From contig CAMPET010000032.1 of NCBI GenBank assembly GCA_946803715.1, forward strand, positions 5,519 through 69,518: a stretch of 64,000 nucleotides of DNA, given 5' to 3'. The DNA is from Beroe ovata (lineage: Eukaryota > Ctenophora > Nuda > Beroida > Beroidae). Each line of letters begins with the position of its first letter. Position 1 is the stretch's first letter. The notes beneath the pieces were generated by a model. That model worked only from the letters and a program-made list of their open reading frames with translations. It ran no database searches and was not told the origin of the DNA. This document shows positions 36,038 to 49,385 of this stretch, one piece after another. A program made the position numbers and the translations under genes.

Positions 36038-38965
36038 TTGTAGTAGTAAAGTTGAATAATTTTGTTTAATTTTGTTGTCTCACACCTGTTGATAGAGATT
36101 GAATTGGTTTTTAATTCTCAAGGAGTAAGGGCTCAGGAAGGTTGATGCACTTTTTAACATCAATAACTAAAGAGAAGTATTTGGACTTACTAACTTCTAT
36201 AGATAGGCACATACTAAAAGCTATCAAGTTTTGATCTATGAATGATCAATTAACTGATTATCATGACAGTGACGCAGATAATGTCACATGCAATCCAATA
36301 TTTAAATTAAGTGCTTACGTTTTGCCTATTCGTCACGATCTGAGTGTTCGGGTATAGAACGCGCAATTTCTCAATTATATCAAAACATGCCCATCGTGTT
36401 TGCATTAAATGCTTCGCGCGCGTAACGAGCGTTGGTTCCTTCCTCTCTTGCGCGCCCTTAGTTTCTTTTCTTTCAGTTGTTCTGTTCTGTCGATGTGAGT
36501 TGTAACTGTCCATTCTATTCGTAGATATCCATGACAACTTCCATAGTTCCATATTCATGAGTTAGCCTGTTTCAGGGGGATTGATGTGTTTGATAGTGAT
36601 CGGTTCAGCCCATTTCAAGTGCAACCCTGACAACATTGCCACACCCATTGCCGCTAGTCTTGGAGATTCAGTGACATTGGGAATACTGTCTGTTACTGCA
36701 AACTTGTTATTCATCATATCGGGTGAGTTCGATTCGTCTTGATGAACTTGGTAGAACGCTTAACTTTGTAGAACTCACATTCACAAGTCTCAGGACCCAT
36801 TATCCGATTCAATCACACGACTGTAGCTGTACTGCATCACCACATTTTCATATTGAAACAAATACTGCAGCTCTACACTGTACACTCCCACCATCCATTT
36901 CTCTCCCTCGTGCAGATGCCGAGTTACAGCGAGTGTTGTGCTGCTTGGTGATAGCCTCGTTCCTCGCCATCATTCCTCCCCTCCTCATTTACTCTTGGAG
37001 GAACAAGTACGCCAGACCGGCCGTCCTGCAGGGCTGGGGTCCGATACTCCTAGCTATGTTTATATCCAGTGGAGTTGGGGTTATCATGAGCAGAGTGGCT
37101 GAGACGTATCAGAAAACTGTGGCGTTCCTTCCCATTATCAACGGTTTGGTCTTCATGATTGATATAGCTGTGCAAATTTCTCCCTTAGTTACCATAGGGA
37201 TTGAGGAACACATCATAGTAATCTCCTATACCAGGTATTGGGGGAAATTTGGCCGCCATCCAAGCCAGCAGGCTCTCCACACGATATAACTTGACTGGGT
37301 GTATTGATCTGTCTGAGTACAAAACCTCGCTGTTCCTCCTGTTACTTACAGTTCCCGGTCATGGGGTTTTTCTCGGGGTTAAACACTGGATAGATGGGGC
37401 TGGCATGGGCTCGCCTTTCTACCTGGCTTTCTTCTGCAGTGCTATCATTCAGGTAGTTACAGGCGTGATGAGGCCGCTGTATAATCACATTGTATTGTGT
37501 ATGCTCATTTGCTGTGTTTATGGGTTGTTATGTAATGGGATGTGCTGTATTATATTGGTTGTCATGTGCTGTCATGGCCATGGGCCGTCTCATCACAGGA
37601 TCTCAATGATCACTCACAATCACATAGCGCCACTGATCCCCCTCCCTCCCCCCTGCAGGTCTCAGTGCTACTGACGATGAGTTACGTGATGATACTTCTG
37701 TCACCCTACATCAGGGACATGGACCCTGACCTCTACTCCATCCCCCTTCTTACCGCTCTCGGGGACTTCCTCGGTACTGCACTCCTCGCACTCTCAGTCG
37801 ATATCCTGGACACAATTGGTCTATACCAGTGATAATTGGGCGACGAGATTTCTGATAGAAATAGAAACTGATACAGTACACAGTTCGGAGCAGCTATGAC
37901 CTGTATGATAGTGACACTGACAGATTTAACTATCAGATAACCATAATGTCTTGCTTTTAACTGATTAAATTGACTCATGAACGTATTTCTCCGATTTCGC
38001 TGCATGAAAAGTAAATGAAGCTTAGATTTGATGAAAAGTAAAACTTATTTTGCTCTGTTTGAACTGAAAGTCAAAATTTACTGTTGTCGTCAATTTGTTG
38101 CAGTGCGACGTTATCCATCGACTGAATTGATAGATTATTAAACCATCATTTATCTTTGATGAATTGCAGAAGTGTAAATCGAAATTTTATGAGGATGTAT
38201 TGTTGTTTATATTGCTTCGATGATATATGACTTTGGCTTTGCTCCGATTCGAAGATGAATTCTTGAGTTTTGTTGACCAATTTGATGCAATGTGATTAGG
38301 CTATCAACTTCTGTGACAGAGTGGTCTGCACGGAACCCCACGGTTTCGATTCCTTGTTTAACATGCCGTACAGCAAGGATCTTCACCGTGTTCGCCAGGC
38401 TACTGCTAGGCACATAACCACTCTGTCTTGACCAAATAATTTGATATTTTTCTGGTGCTGCATAAGAGGGGTTGTATAAGACGTGGTTTTATAAGACGGG
38501 GCTGTTAGAGTCGAGCTGTGAGTGTGTAAAATTGAGATTTTGGAGAAAAGAGAAAGTAGAAACGTTCTTCAAGTCGAGCATCCCACTTTAAACAAAAAAT
38601 CGGAACATTGAACATTACAAATCAATATCAGAATCGTCACTCAAATATGAGTAAACACTGTTGCACATGATGATATTGTCAAAGTGATCAATATCATGAA
38701 TAAAGTCGTCAATTATAGGAACATAAAAGTTGACACACGGTCAGATAAGATTAAGAGTCTAGTTATCTCCTTCGTCTCGTATCAGTATCACTTTTATCTT
38801 TTGAACATACTTAACTGGAAATATATCAACTAAATTCAAACACATAAAACTGACATCAAAAAACCATAATTATAACTCAAAGCTGTATTATCAGCCGTAA
38901 GAAGTAGTAGCATACTTAAATCAGAACTATTATAGACATACGTTGATATACACACACACACACTC
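36038..38965. repeat. 2.9-kb near-identical segment, copy B
   Basis: Restarts at the sequence of 33107. Offset is a constant 2931 bases over the exons before small intronic indels. All exonic differences from copy A that I found are silent (for example GCA/GCG, GTA/GTG, CTC/CTA). Confidence 0.9.
36576..37832 (+). pseudogene. Second copy of SLC41 exons 7-10, lacking 5' exons
   Basis: Exons 36576-36722, 36916-37143, 37235-37452 and 37659-37832 are intact, with the same splice sites and stop as the upstream set. The six 5' exons are not repeated, so this cannot encode a full transporter by itself. The silent-only exon differences and the N at 36037 make an unmerged allele more likely than a real partial gene duplication. 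If genuine, it could serve as alternative 3' exons. Confidence 0.75.
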
Positions 38966-39111
38966 ACAGTCACACAGTTCACGTTGCATAGAATTAGAAC
39001 TAGAAGAAATTCGGTAAAACGTCCCCCTTGTCTTCATTGACCAGCCTCGATATTCTTCTTCGTGATCAGAATAAAATACTCTTGATACGACATTTCCTTG
39101 TGCTTCCATTT
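37833..39111. other. Intergenic between SLC41 copy B and EEA1
   Basis: The left part is the repeated SLC41 3' flank. A short CA tract lies at about 38951-38975. The EEA1 3'UTR should occupy the right end. No other feature seen. Confidence 0.5.
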
Positions 39112-42100
39112 TCAAGGATTTAGTTCCCTATTGCACGGTCCACAGACCCGTAACTTGGCTTTGCTTGACGGCGTCGAGCTACGGTATTTTGTACACGTAT
39201 CACAGAATATACCTGAAATTTAGAGTTTTACTTTTAGCAGCTTTGGAAAATTGCGATTTTGGGGATGCGACTCATTCCACCTCCGACATTAGTAACACTA
39301 GATTAGGTGGAAACATCTAACTACAGACTATAACTGACCTCCACAATTTCGACAATGATGCTTCCTTAACGATACTCCGAATTCCTTGTCGCACGTTGTA
39401 CACGATGTAACAACCGAGTCATCCTCCCATCTAAAAGGGGGGGGGACTGTCATGGGATCAACAATCAAATGAATAAAATGATGAAATGAGCCAGAATTAT
39501 GTGCAGTAATATTAAATTAAATGATTAGATTCAAGATTGATGAACTTACTTTCTGTTCATTTTCTTCTCCTGCTGATATAGGAGATGTGAATGCTCCTGT
39601 GCTATTTCATTCAGTGTAGTCTGAGTTTTCTCTAGATCACCGGTTAATCTTACAATCTGATCGTGTAACTCTTTATTCCTCTCCTCAGATTCCATTACAC
39701 TGCAGACGGGGGGACGGGGGGTGTGAGGAAAACACAAGCAATTCAACCCCAGCATGAACTTAGGAGAGTTGGTCACACAACCATTTCACATTTACCTCTT
39801 CTGGAGTAGTTTCCGTTCGTCCATGAGGTTTTCAATCGTAACTTCACTGATGTTTGCCTTCCCGTATAGCCTCTCATTTTCCTTACTAAGTTCTTCGACC
39901 ACGCCCTGTTTTTGAGAAGGCACTTAATCTCAAACTTATCCAAAAAACAGTTGCTACTCAAATTACAAAGTGAACCGCCGTTATCCCACGAACCTGCGAA
40001 TCTCTGAGTTTCTGTCGGGAACTGCACAACTCATTGTCGAGCCTCGCGGCCTCGGTTTCATGCTGCTTACTGGCACTCATCATCTGGTCCTTCAAATTAT
40101 CGATACGGATCTCGGCGGATCTCTGACAGGGATGAACGTGACATCTTTTTAAAAAATAGACAATAGAATGGTGATTTCACGACCTGAGCTTGCCTATAAT
40201 TAGGGATCACCAACAACAACTGTACTCACAAGAGCTTCTTGATGTTTCTGAGTAAGGGTATCCATTTCGGAGCGGGACTCGCTCAGCTGTTCTTTGAGTA
40301 CTGCGTGTTGGGCAGCTCTGTGAGAGAGAAAGAGGTAGATTATACTCGAGCATAGAATCTCATGCTAAAGAGGACAAAGTACATAATGAATGACTGAATG
40401 TCCCCGTGCTGCGTGACCCAAACACTCCGCAAGCGCTGCACGGCTCCATTGAACGAACTTTCAGATGACAGAGTAAATTAAGGGGCGCACAACGTGTGCA
40501 CAGGACTGAATGTATAAGATGAAGATTGAAGACTACAAGACGTTTAAAATGAAGTATTAGGATGAATAACAAAACAAGACTCACGAGTGTTCAAGGTCAT
40601 CAGTCAGTTTCTGAATATCTTCATTGAGTTTCATCTTGTGTGAGATAAGGAGGGCATTCTTGTTATTCAAGTCATCCATCTCCTGAGATGAGAATACACT
40701 TCGATAACACAGAGCTTTCTCAGAATTTAAACAACAACGATTGGTACTCAGGATAACAATCACACATCATACTGAGAATGACAATCACACATTGCGTGAA
40801 TGCGTGACCTATCATACCCTGATGTGTATCTCCGAGTTCTCCTTGAGAGTTCTCTCCGTTTCACTGAGACCCTCCTCAAGAGTCTCCTTCAGCAGAGAAA
40901 GTTCTTTTTTTGCGTTCTCCAGTGTCTTGATCTTGTCATTGCAATCTGTCAACTGATTCTCCAACATCTTTGCCTTTAGAGACGACGAATTTATTATCTC
41001 CACACTAATTTTTTTGTTCGACGAGATTATCGGATCATATTAGTAACCGACCTGTAATCTGGATACGTATGATACATACCTTCCCCTCCAAGAGGCTGGT
41101 ACTCTCTTGTAGCTGTTTCCGAGTTTCGGTAAGCAAACTCTCCGTGTTCATAGCATTTTCCCGCTCCCTTTCCAAGTCAAACTCCACCACGTGGAGTTTC
41201 TCCGAGGTAGTTTCCTCCTTCTGCCGATACTCGGCCACATCGGCTATCAGTTCTACCAGACGGTCCTTCTGGGTGTCACGTTCTGCTTCCAGATCCTGCA
41301 ACAACGGTAAATTCTTACATCGGTGAGTATGAATTCCGTACAGACTAGTCTGCAGCTGTCACTGAGGTTGAGTGCCATAGCACAGATTCGGTTCGATAGG
41401 AAGTTGCTTGTGGGAAAATTGCAACTAATATTGAGGCAGGGATTAGGTACTGAGCAGAGTGGCCATGTGCTAACCTGAATCTGCATGTGAGACTTGTTGA
41501 GTTTACTCTCATAGTTCAGACACATTGTGCACGGTTTCGCCACTTCAGTCTCCAGCTTTTGTACTCTCTTGTTTAAATCCAGCAACATTTCATCCTTCTT
41601 CTCTATTCTCTTGTTGAGATCCATAACACATGAACTCGCTATACCTAGTTGCTCTTCTAGAGAGTCGTGATTCGCTTGGAGCTGATCTCTTTCTGCCATG
41701 GCGTCAGCTAGTCTAGCACTCGCACTGCTCAATTCATCACTCTGAGTCTGGAAAGATGCTTCATTTATAGCTATCTTAGTTTCTAACTCTTCAATACGTG
41801 TGTTGAGTGTTTCTTCTGTGCTGCGCAGTGTTGAAACTTCTTCCTTCAACTTTTCATAGTTTAGGGACACTTCAGAATGCTCACTACGTAGTGACGTCAG
41901 CTTGAAGTCAAGCTGATATGCTTCATCACACTTTTCCTTGTAACGCGCATCAGATTCCTTCATTTCTTCATTACGTTCTTTCTGTGAATCTGACAATTGA
42001 TTTGTTAATTCTTCAACCGATATTCTCAACTTTTCCTTCTCTTCCGACAGCTGCCTCCGTTCCCCCTCAATCTTCTCCAATCCATCTTGCACGCGTTTCA

Positions 42101-45100
42101 ACTCCTCTTCCAAACTTTTCTTCTCTAATTCGATTCTGCTCAGGGAACTTGTCACTTCCGCGAGGTTCTCTCGTGCCTCAGTCAACTGCGAATCTTTCTC
42201 AACAATACTTTCCTCTAGTTTAGCAACCTTTGCAGATGAGTTGTCCGATGTTGACTGTAAGAGTGTGAGCTGCGTCTGCAATCGTGCGTTATCAGATTTG
42301 GAAGAAGAGAGCTGAGATTGAAGAGCGATGATTTCTTGTGATAGTTCGCTGTTACGGGAATCCTTTTCTTGGAGTGATGTTTGGAAGTCGCAGAAGTTAG
42401 CTGCGAGTTGCTTCATTTCTGTGTTCATACTTTCGTCATCTTTACCAATTTGCATGTTCAACCTGTGGCGTAAAATGTAGTATCAACACAAGAATTCTTG
42501 GCGGAACAATCATTTCCCACGCTCGGGAGTTTTGTTTTCAATTTTACTCGAATCCACGATTAGACTCTCAAGAACGCTCGTGCACAGAATGCTGATGCAT
42601 CGCGCAAAATACGTTTGGCATTCGCGCGCGAAACTGTGGCACATTCTCTAACAGTTGGAAAGCGGCCAAATACAATGGAACGGAAATCCTTATATCAACA
42701 CATGTAAGGTATTTGTGAATGCTTTGAGGAGAAAGGTATGTTGCTAGGCTATGCCTTAAGTCATGACACAGATGGAGTGAGCAATGTGTACTATGCAACA
42801 TTGCAATATGAAACGTAATTTGATAGGCGAACATTGAAGATTCAAAACTCAAAGAAATACCCATGATGAAATGAATGCTCAAATTCGAGAAATAGTAGTT
42901 TCAGCTAATTTTACTCACTGATTTAGGGTTGAGTTGAAACCATTGAACTTCTCAAATAGTGCACTCTTTTCGTCTTCTTTCCGCTTCAGATCCTCAACTT
43001 GCCTGGGTATGATTAGAATTTATATCATGAGATGAAGCCACTACTCTGCAGTAGTCTACTTCATTATTTAGAGGGTAAGTTTAAAACGTTAAGTGATACG
43101 ATTAACATTATATACTCTTGTTATTTCCAACAAAATCAATGTCATTGTCTGGTACCTCGGGAAAATTCATCTATCATGAGACCAAACTAGTACTAGTTCG
43201 AAATAGTAGTTCTTAATAAACAGGCATATCTAGCAAGATGACTGTACTAATTATACCTCTTGCACATTCCCTCTAACTCTGCTATCCGTGCATTCTGTAG
43301 TGTGATCTGTGATTCTAGCATTGTCTGTGCCATTGTACCTTGCTCTTTGGAACTGTGCAAGTGCGCAACTTCTGCTGTTAGTCTAGGTTTGGGAAGGACG
43401 AGAATCATAGGATTGATGTGATTGATGTTATTTTCATTGATCCAGCGATTTTTCAGTTTTCTCACGTTTTATTTTCGCTTTGGAAACGTTCAATGGCAGC
43501 TTCATTTTGTTCTAGTTTGGCTTCTAACCTGCGATTATGTAAAAACGTGAAATTTAATGATCAGTATTGAATGTTCCAAATGGGTAATATTATTGTTCAT
43601 CTCCACAATATAATCATATACTAACTTTTCTTTGTCCCTTTGAGAATTCTCTATTTTCTCTTTAAGAATGTTTGTCTCCTTCTCTCCAATTTCAAGGATG
43701 GAATCCATCTGAACCTGGCATTTTGCCAGCTGCTGCTTCAACACTTCCACATCGTCATTCGATGTGCTGCAATAATAAATGGTCCGCATGGATAAGTGGT
43801 TGCATTCCGACATTCCGACATCGATATCAGCGCAGCACCATATGAATCAGCGGTTCCAATCTGAGACAAACAATTTGAATACCTCTGTTTGAGAGTTGTC
43901 TGAAGAGTCATCTGACTCTCACACAACTCCTCATTTGTTTTCTGGAGATCAGCCAAGTTTGACTCCATAGCCGCACTCCTACTCCTTTCCTCATCAAGAT
44001 CCGCACTGAGTTGGGCAACGAGAACTGACTGAGAAATGAACAAAGTGAATCATAGCAAGAACTGTACAGTACTTTCTGTACCATGAGTAACCAATAGATA
44101 ATGTACAAATGTCACGTGATTCAAAAAATGTGTTACTCGTCCCTAAAATGTGTTAATCGTTCCCACTTCAATCAAATTTAGGCTTTGTTGTTGAGTAACT
44201 TGGGGTTGAGTGCAATTAATTTGTCGTACCAAATCAGCTGCTTTTCTGCTGACAACATCCAATTGTGCGTTACCACTTCTGTTGACACTAGCTTTCAATG
44301 CCTGCGATGTTTCTATCTGAATCCCGGTTAGTATGGTAATACAATAAGATTAATCACGACAAGCCTTGTCGGCGATTAAATCAATCAATTATTAGGTTGA
44401 TCATCATACTCTTAGTGATTGGTTGGACACATACTTCGTTTTCGGCTTGCACTGCAGATAATTCCCTCTGCAAATCAGCTGCATACCAGCTCTCCTCCTG
44501 ACACATACATTGTACAATAACGAACACGTCATCATGTTGTATACATTCGGTGTATACTTGAGTACATTCATTTTACATAAATTAATCAGTGATCTTTACA
44601 GAGAAAGCAACAGGACATTAATGCCGGTTTGAACTAGCGACAACAGAAATTCCCACATCACACGAATTTCGGATGGTCACAAGCCACAACATACTTAAAT
44701 TCCTACAATGTAACCTGTAGTGACCGCTCTAAATCCGATATTTCCTGTTTGATGAGAGCAGCTGTGTTTTCCCCGTTTGTAACCAGGGATACGGGCGTTG
44801 TTCCTCCCTCACTATCCGCAGCTTGGAAACTCGCCTATCAATAACAAGGTAGAAGTGGGTGAAACCATAGTCATCAGGAGATAGGGGACTTGTGGTGAAA
44901 GATAACCACTCACGCATCACCACTCTTAGCGGCTAGCACCACTAATCTGAACTTAAGACACCAAAGATCCCTATTCGTCAGACTCACATGGTAATCAGTC
45001 GGAGGATGGGCCTTGATGTGGTGGTCACTCAATTCATCAACCGACTCAAAATCTCGCTTACACTCGGGACAAATGAAGCCCTGTTTTTCCTCCTGCGAGA

Positions 45101-45366
45101 AATGTGTCAGTGATTGAACAATGATCGTTTATCATAGTCATGCTGTGGGGCAAGTATGTGGTTATATTACAGAGAATTGATGGTAATAAAGGTAGGTAAT
45201 AGGTATTAGGCAACGTCAATAAATGGGCATGGGCGAAATCTAATGAGTTCAGTCTTACAAGATCTAACTTTTCGGTAGTTAGTATGATGAACAATGAACA
45301 ATCAAATCACACATACGCACAAACCTCCTGGGGAGCCCGTGATCGGTTTAGGAACTTGTTGAACAT
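39112..45366 (-). CDS. EEA1: Early endosome antigen 1 homologue (20 exons)
   Basis: Twenty exons run from 45366-45325 ([14 protein letters not shown]) to 39212-39112 and join in frame to 1034 residues (human EEA1 1411). EEA1 is the Rab5 effector that tethers early endosomes. Residues 22-43 form the N-terminal C2H2 Rab5-binding finger (CPECKRDF...DHHIKAH). Next come EESWYAADL, matching human EEKWYSEEL, and ~900 residues of heptad coiled coil. The largest exon is 42462-41475. The C-terminus is KKMNRKWEDD, then a FYVE finger (residues ~971-1034) with [15 protein letters not shown] and RVCGPC that binds PtdIns3P. Other exons: 45092-44988, 44834-44715, 44497-44435, 44316-44230, 44028-43883, 43766-43626, 43528-43466, 43382-43257, 43002-42919, 41295-41080, 40973-40818, 40682-40585, 40317-40230, 40122-39994, 39905-39796, 39699-39550, 39430-39339. 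The coiled coil is about a quarter shorter than in vertebrates. Confidence 0.95.
40385..40495. repeat. Dispersed CGCG repeat copy in EEA1 intron
   Basis: Shares GTGCTGCGTGACCCAAA and GGGGCGCACAACGTGTGCAC with 62510-62905, so it is a copy of the same non-coding repeat. Confidence 0.55.
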
Positions 45367-45768
45367 GTCTCATACCACCCTGTCACGTGATACTAGACAA
45401 CTTTGTCACGTGATACTAACTTTGTCATGTACTAGAGTGAAGAGGCCAGGTTACAACAGCGAATAATAGAGAGAAAAGTGAAATATGTTTTCTATTCCTA
45501 CGATAAAATGTATTGTCATACCTAGCATTCAGCACTTTGTATTTCAGTGAGTAACAACGTTATATTTAGAAACCCTCAAAACCAAATAGCTAAGCCCTAA
45601 GGCATTAGTCAAGTTAAAATTATGAGGAAACGGTATTTCAAGACTGATGTTTTATGATCAATCTGCTAAAAGAGAACTTTAAAAAGTTACCAACTGTAGG
45701 TATTCATTCAATAATCAAAAACAATAAAAAATATTACAAATTTTATCGAGCAACTCCGCTTTAGTAGC
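45367..45768. other. Intergenic between EEA1 5' end and YqaJ gene 3' end
   Basis: Contains CACGTGATACTA repeats near 45386-45425 and otherwise AT-rich sequence. No exon seen. It should hold the EEA1 promoter. Confidence 0.5.
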
Positions 45769-48261
45769 CTACTTTAGGCCGAATCTCTGCAAATCCCGGA
45801 CAACATTCTCATAGCTCCACTTATCACACAGTTTTGGGAAAAGTTTATCCACATAGAACTCTCTGAGCAGAGGTAACCGCTCCTGGACCCACTTCCTATC
45901 CAATTCAACCCGGGTCACGTGGTACAAGTTTTGTGTCCACGTGATACAATCACAATACTGTCGCTGGGAAAAGTATAGAGCTCCCTGTATCTTGGGATAT
46001 ATCCTGTGACGAGTTTTTACTGATACGAAACCGCTCTCATCGACATCAAGATGGAAATTCGGGTCTTTCAGAGCGATTATATCTTGCAAAGAAGATATAT
46101 TCTTGTATTTGAATAGACATCTCACATCAACGATACCCTGCCCGTCTGAGAGTAATCCTGCTACACTAGCTCCAAGTATACCATCTGAACTCAACCAAAT
46201 TCCACTCGGGAGAACAGTAGTCTGCTTCTCACACTCATACTGACAAACAGCCTTGGCGGTGTGATCCTGAGTTAGTTTAGCCACTTTGGTGTTAACCATG
46301 TAATACTCCGACATTATGCTCTTGTAGAGGGACATGGGGTACGAGTCCCGCTGTATAGCATTGAGAACTAGATGGAACGAGCTGGATGTGAGTCGGTGTT
46401 CCCTCATGGTTACCCATAACCTGGACGGGTTTCTGTCTAGAGGTGAGGAGGTGAGTGCAGCTATCTTGACAATCTCATCATCACTTAGCACAGGTAGATC
46501 ACTCAGTATCAGCTTCCTTTCCCGGTGTCCTTCCTCCCCATCTCCACTCCCCTCATCCCCCTCCTCAATCCTCACTCCTTCCTCCCTCTTCCCCCTCCTT
46601 TCCTCCGCGAGCCGCACTTTCCTCTCCACTCTCTTCTCCTTTGCATCACGTGCTATCTTTCCCAGCTCAGCCACCACCTCTCGATACCCCTCGTGAAGTG
46701 ACCGTTGCTCCTTACTGCCTATTACCCGGGGTAAAAACTGCGAGAAGTAAAAGTGGATGAGCTTGTGGAGGCATGCCTCCCAATCGGGGTCTCTGTCTAT
46801 ACGGAGTATGTACGGGTCACAGAGCGGAGTCCAGATACAGAAATCACAGTACTCCCGGTCGATGATGTACAACATCCCTTGGATCTGAGGAGATTTCTCA
46901 TGGGTATAATTGGGAATGGAAAATATAATCCTATTTATATCCTTCACTGCAGTACCTACTTGGTCATGATCTCATTAAAACTGAAAATAGAATCCACAGA
47001 CAAATCACAACATGATCAAAATTGTCTCGCACAAGATACTTATCAATTCCATTGTAAAGTAAAATCATAAACGTGAACTATGTTGAAGCTGTTTTCTACC
47101 TGATGGTAATAAGCATGGTTCTTGCTAAGATTCACCACCCCCTCACTGTTCCTTTTCAGATAGAACTTGGGATCGTGATCAATGGCATGTTCCACTGTGG
47201 TGTCTCGCAGTGTGTACGGACACTTGAACTCTACTATTCCCCGGTTATCGGGTAGAAGACCGTCTGGTGACGCACCGAGAATACCGCTAGAGTGTAGCCA
47301 AAGTCCACTAGACTGTACTGACACACCTGGCGTAGTACGATATTATGTCACAATAGCATTTCATGGGTGATAAAATCGTCTGCAAAGTTATTATCCGGAA
47401 AATAAAAACACTGATATGAATTGCTACACTGACCGGTGAGTTTTTCGTATGCTAGTTTCGCATTGATCTCATTGTCCAGCCCCCACCTTATAGGAGCGAC
47501 ATGTGACAAATCAGGGTTCATGTTCATCAAGCTCCTGTAAACATGATCGGGAAATTTCCCTGAGTCTATGGCCCGAAGTACGACTCCGAACATGCTGGCG
47601 GTGATACGCTTCTCCCTCAACAACCGCCATATATTGGGCGACGCTGTGGCTGCAGGGGCCGAATTTTGGTCCTTCGTTATGTCGGCTATGTGGGCTATGA
47701 AGTCCGGTGATATTTCCTCCAGAGACGGGATGTCTGAGAGTAAATCTCGAGTTTCTGATAAGGTTTCCGTTATGGAAAGGGATTGGGAGTGGATGATATC
47801 ATCTGATGTGAGATCTGGATTCGTCCGTATATTTTCCTGGTTACCAACATCGCGAGTAGAGAGATCGACCGCAGTGGTTGCCGTTTGAGTGGTTGATATG
47901 TCAGTGGTTGCTGTATCGGTGTTCGCTATGTCAGTAGTTGTAGGAGACCAGACAATTCCAGTAATTCCTCCAAATGTCCCCGATATCTCTTGTGATTCTG
48001 TGTAACTAGAATATTAGTGCTATTCGTGGGACAACCACAAAAACACGGACAAACGGACACACACACACACACACCTACAGACNTTGTATTTGCTTACTGT
48101 CACCTTGAGGTCTTGAGGAGTATAGTAACTGTAATGTTTATGTATGACAATTATAAAATTAAAATTTGATCGATCATCGAAGAAGATGGCTTGTTTGACT
48201 TTGACTTTAGTAACATTGAACATGCAAATGGCAACAGATTCAATTTGGGTTCAATTTCAAC

Positions 48262-48303
<42 letters not shown>

Positions 48304-49385
48304 GAAACACACAAACACACACATCATATACCTCTGCAGGCCGAGCATGGCAGCAATATCTCTGCTCTTTACACGAGCGTCATGCAACACTGCGCGTAGT
48401 GTGAGCTGTTCTCCCGGGCTATCCAGCACACAGAAGTGCAGTTTCATATCAGTGTTAACATCACTGTTAACAGCTGCACTGTTGTCAGTGCTCCCTCCGT
48501 TCAGTATCTGTAGACAGAGAGAGAGAGAGAGAGGGGTTGCATGATGCGAGAGTTAACACAAGACTATTTGGGCGAGATGGGCGACAGAGGAATGTCAGGT
48601 TAAAATGGCTGGTGGTCAAGAGGACTTGATTCCCAATAGTGGAAACACGATTCCTATAATAAATCATTCCAAAAGAAATCATAGCAAAAAATACATCTTA
48701 TTGCCAAAAGAAAGCCGGGTTTATCAAATAACCAATGGTCTCACAGTTACTAGCATTTCCAATTAAAACTCACTGAAACTCGACCACCGTAAGATAATAA
48801 GTGGGGAGAGCTGGGGTCCAAAGTTTCCTCGTATTCAGTTACGATCGGAAGTTGCTTTAGGAAGTGCTTCATTGAGGTAGATGGCCGGTCGAGGCATCTC
48901 ACTATGTCTTCTCTGAAATATATACTAAGGTAATGTCTTCGATCATCATTCATGTGATAACTGATGAACAGTCACGTGATAACTGATGAACAGTCACGTG
49001 ATAACTGATGAGTGATGAGTCAGGTTATCAGTCAAATCTTAACGTTTCAGTTGCAGTATTTCTAATTTTATTTAGATCGAGGTATGGGTACCTCTTCCCA
49101 CCTCGATTGAGCAAGTGTCTCGATATTCTCTATCCAGAGAGGTCCAGGAGTATCCCTATCAAAATAGTCCACCTCATTCTGAAACCTTTGGTTGTATTTC
49201 TCTTTTCAGATCATAATAACAACTGCATTCATTACGATTGATGACGCCATACTATCATAAATGATGTGGTGTCAAGTGAAACATACCTTAGTGATGGTCA
49301 CAGGTTGTGACTGTATGAAGTGTAGGATAGTTCTCTTGTCGTGAATGACACACTTTGTTAACAACCGCCGTACATTCCCACTCAT
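45769..49385 (-). CDS. Tandem YqaJ-type nuclease protein, second domain inactivated (7 exons)
   Basis: Exons: 49385-49287, 49178-49102, 48912-48774, 48507-48332, 48005-47434, 47326-47100, 46884-45769. They join in frame to 801 residues. Residues 1-163 are unrecognised. A Thr/Asp-rich linker follows (~164-285). Domain 1 (~288-480) is a YqaJ/lambda-exonuclease PD-(D/E)xK nuclease: LLREKRITASMF, WGLDNEINAKLAYEKLTG, GLWLHSSGILGASPDGLL (Asp376), GIVEFKCPY (Glu387, Lys389) and IQGMLYIID.EYCDFCIWTP. A charged linker (~515-555) leads to domain 2 (~587-780) in the same order: MREHRLTSSSF, GIWLSSDGILGAS, IQGALYFSQRQYCDCITWT. There SPDG is SVAG and ExK is DVR, so catalysis should be lost. Such nucleases process DNA ends in phages and are carried by some eukaryotic transposons. 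The role here is unknown. Intron 4 contains CA repeats and an N (48083), so joining of the N-terminal part is slightly less certain. Confidence 0.82.
48006..48331. repeat. CA microsatellites and single N in YqaJ gene intron 4
   Basis: CA tracts at about 48059-48073 and 48261-48299 with an N at 48083. Because one join here may be artificial, intron length is unreliable. Confidence 0.8.

Noticed and set aside
36576-37832. Second functional SLC41 gene
   Set aside because: Lacks the six 5' exons, differs only silently from the first set, and abuts a lone N within a microsatellite.
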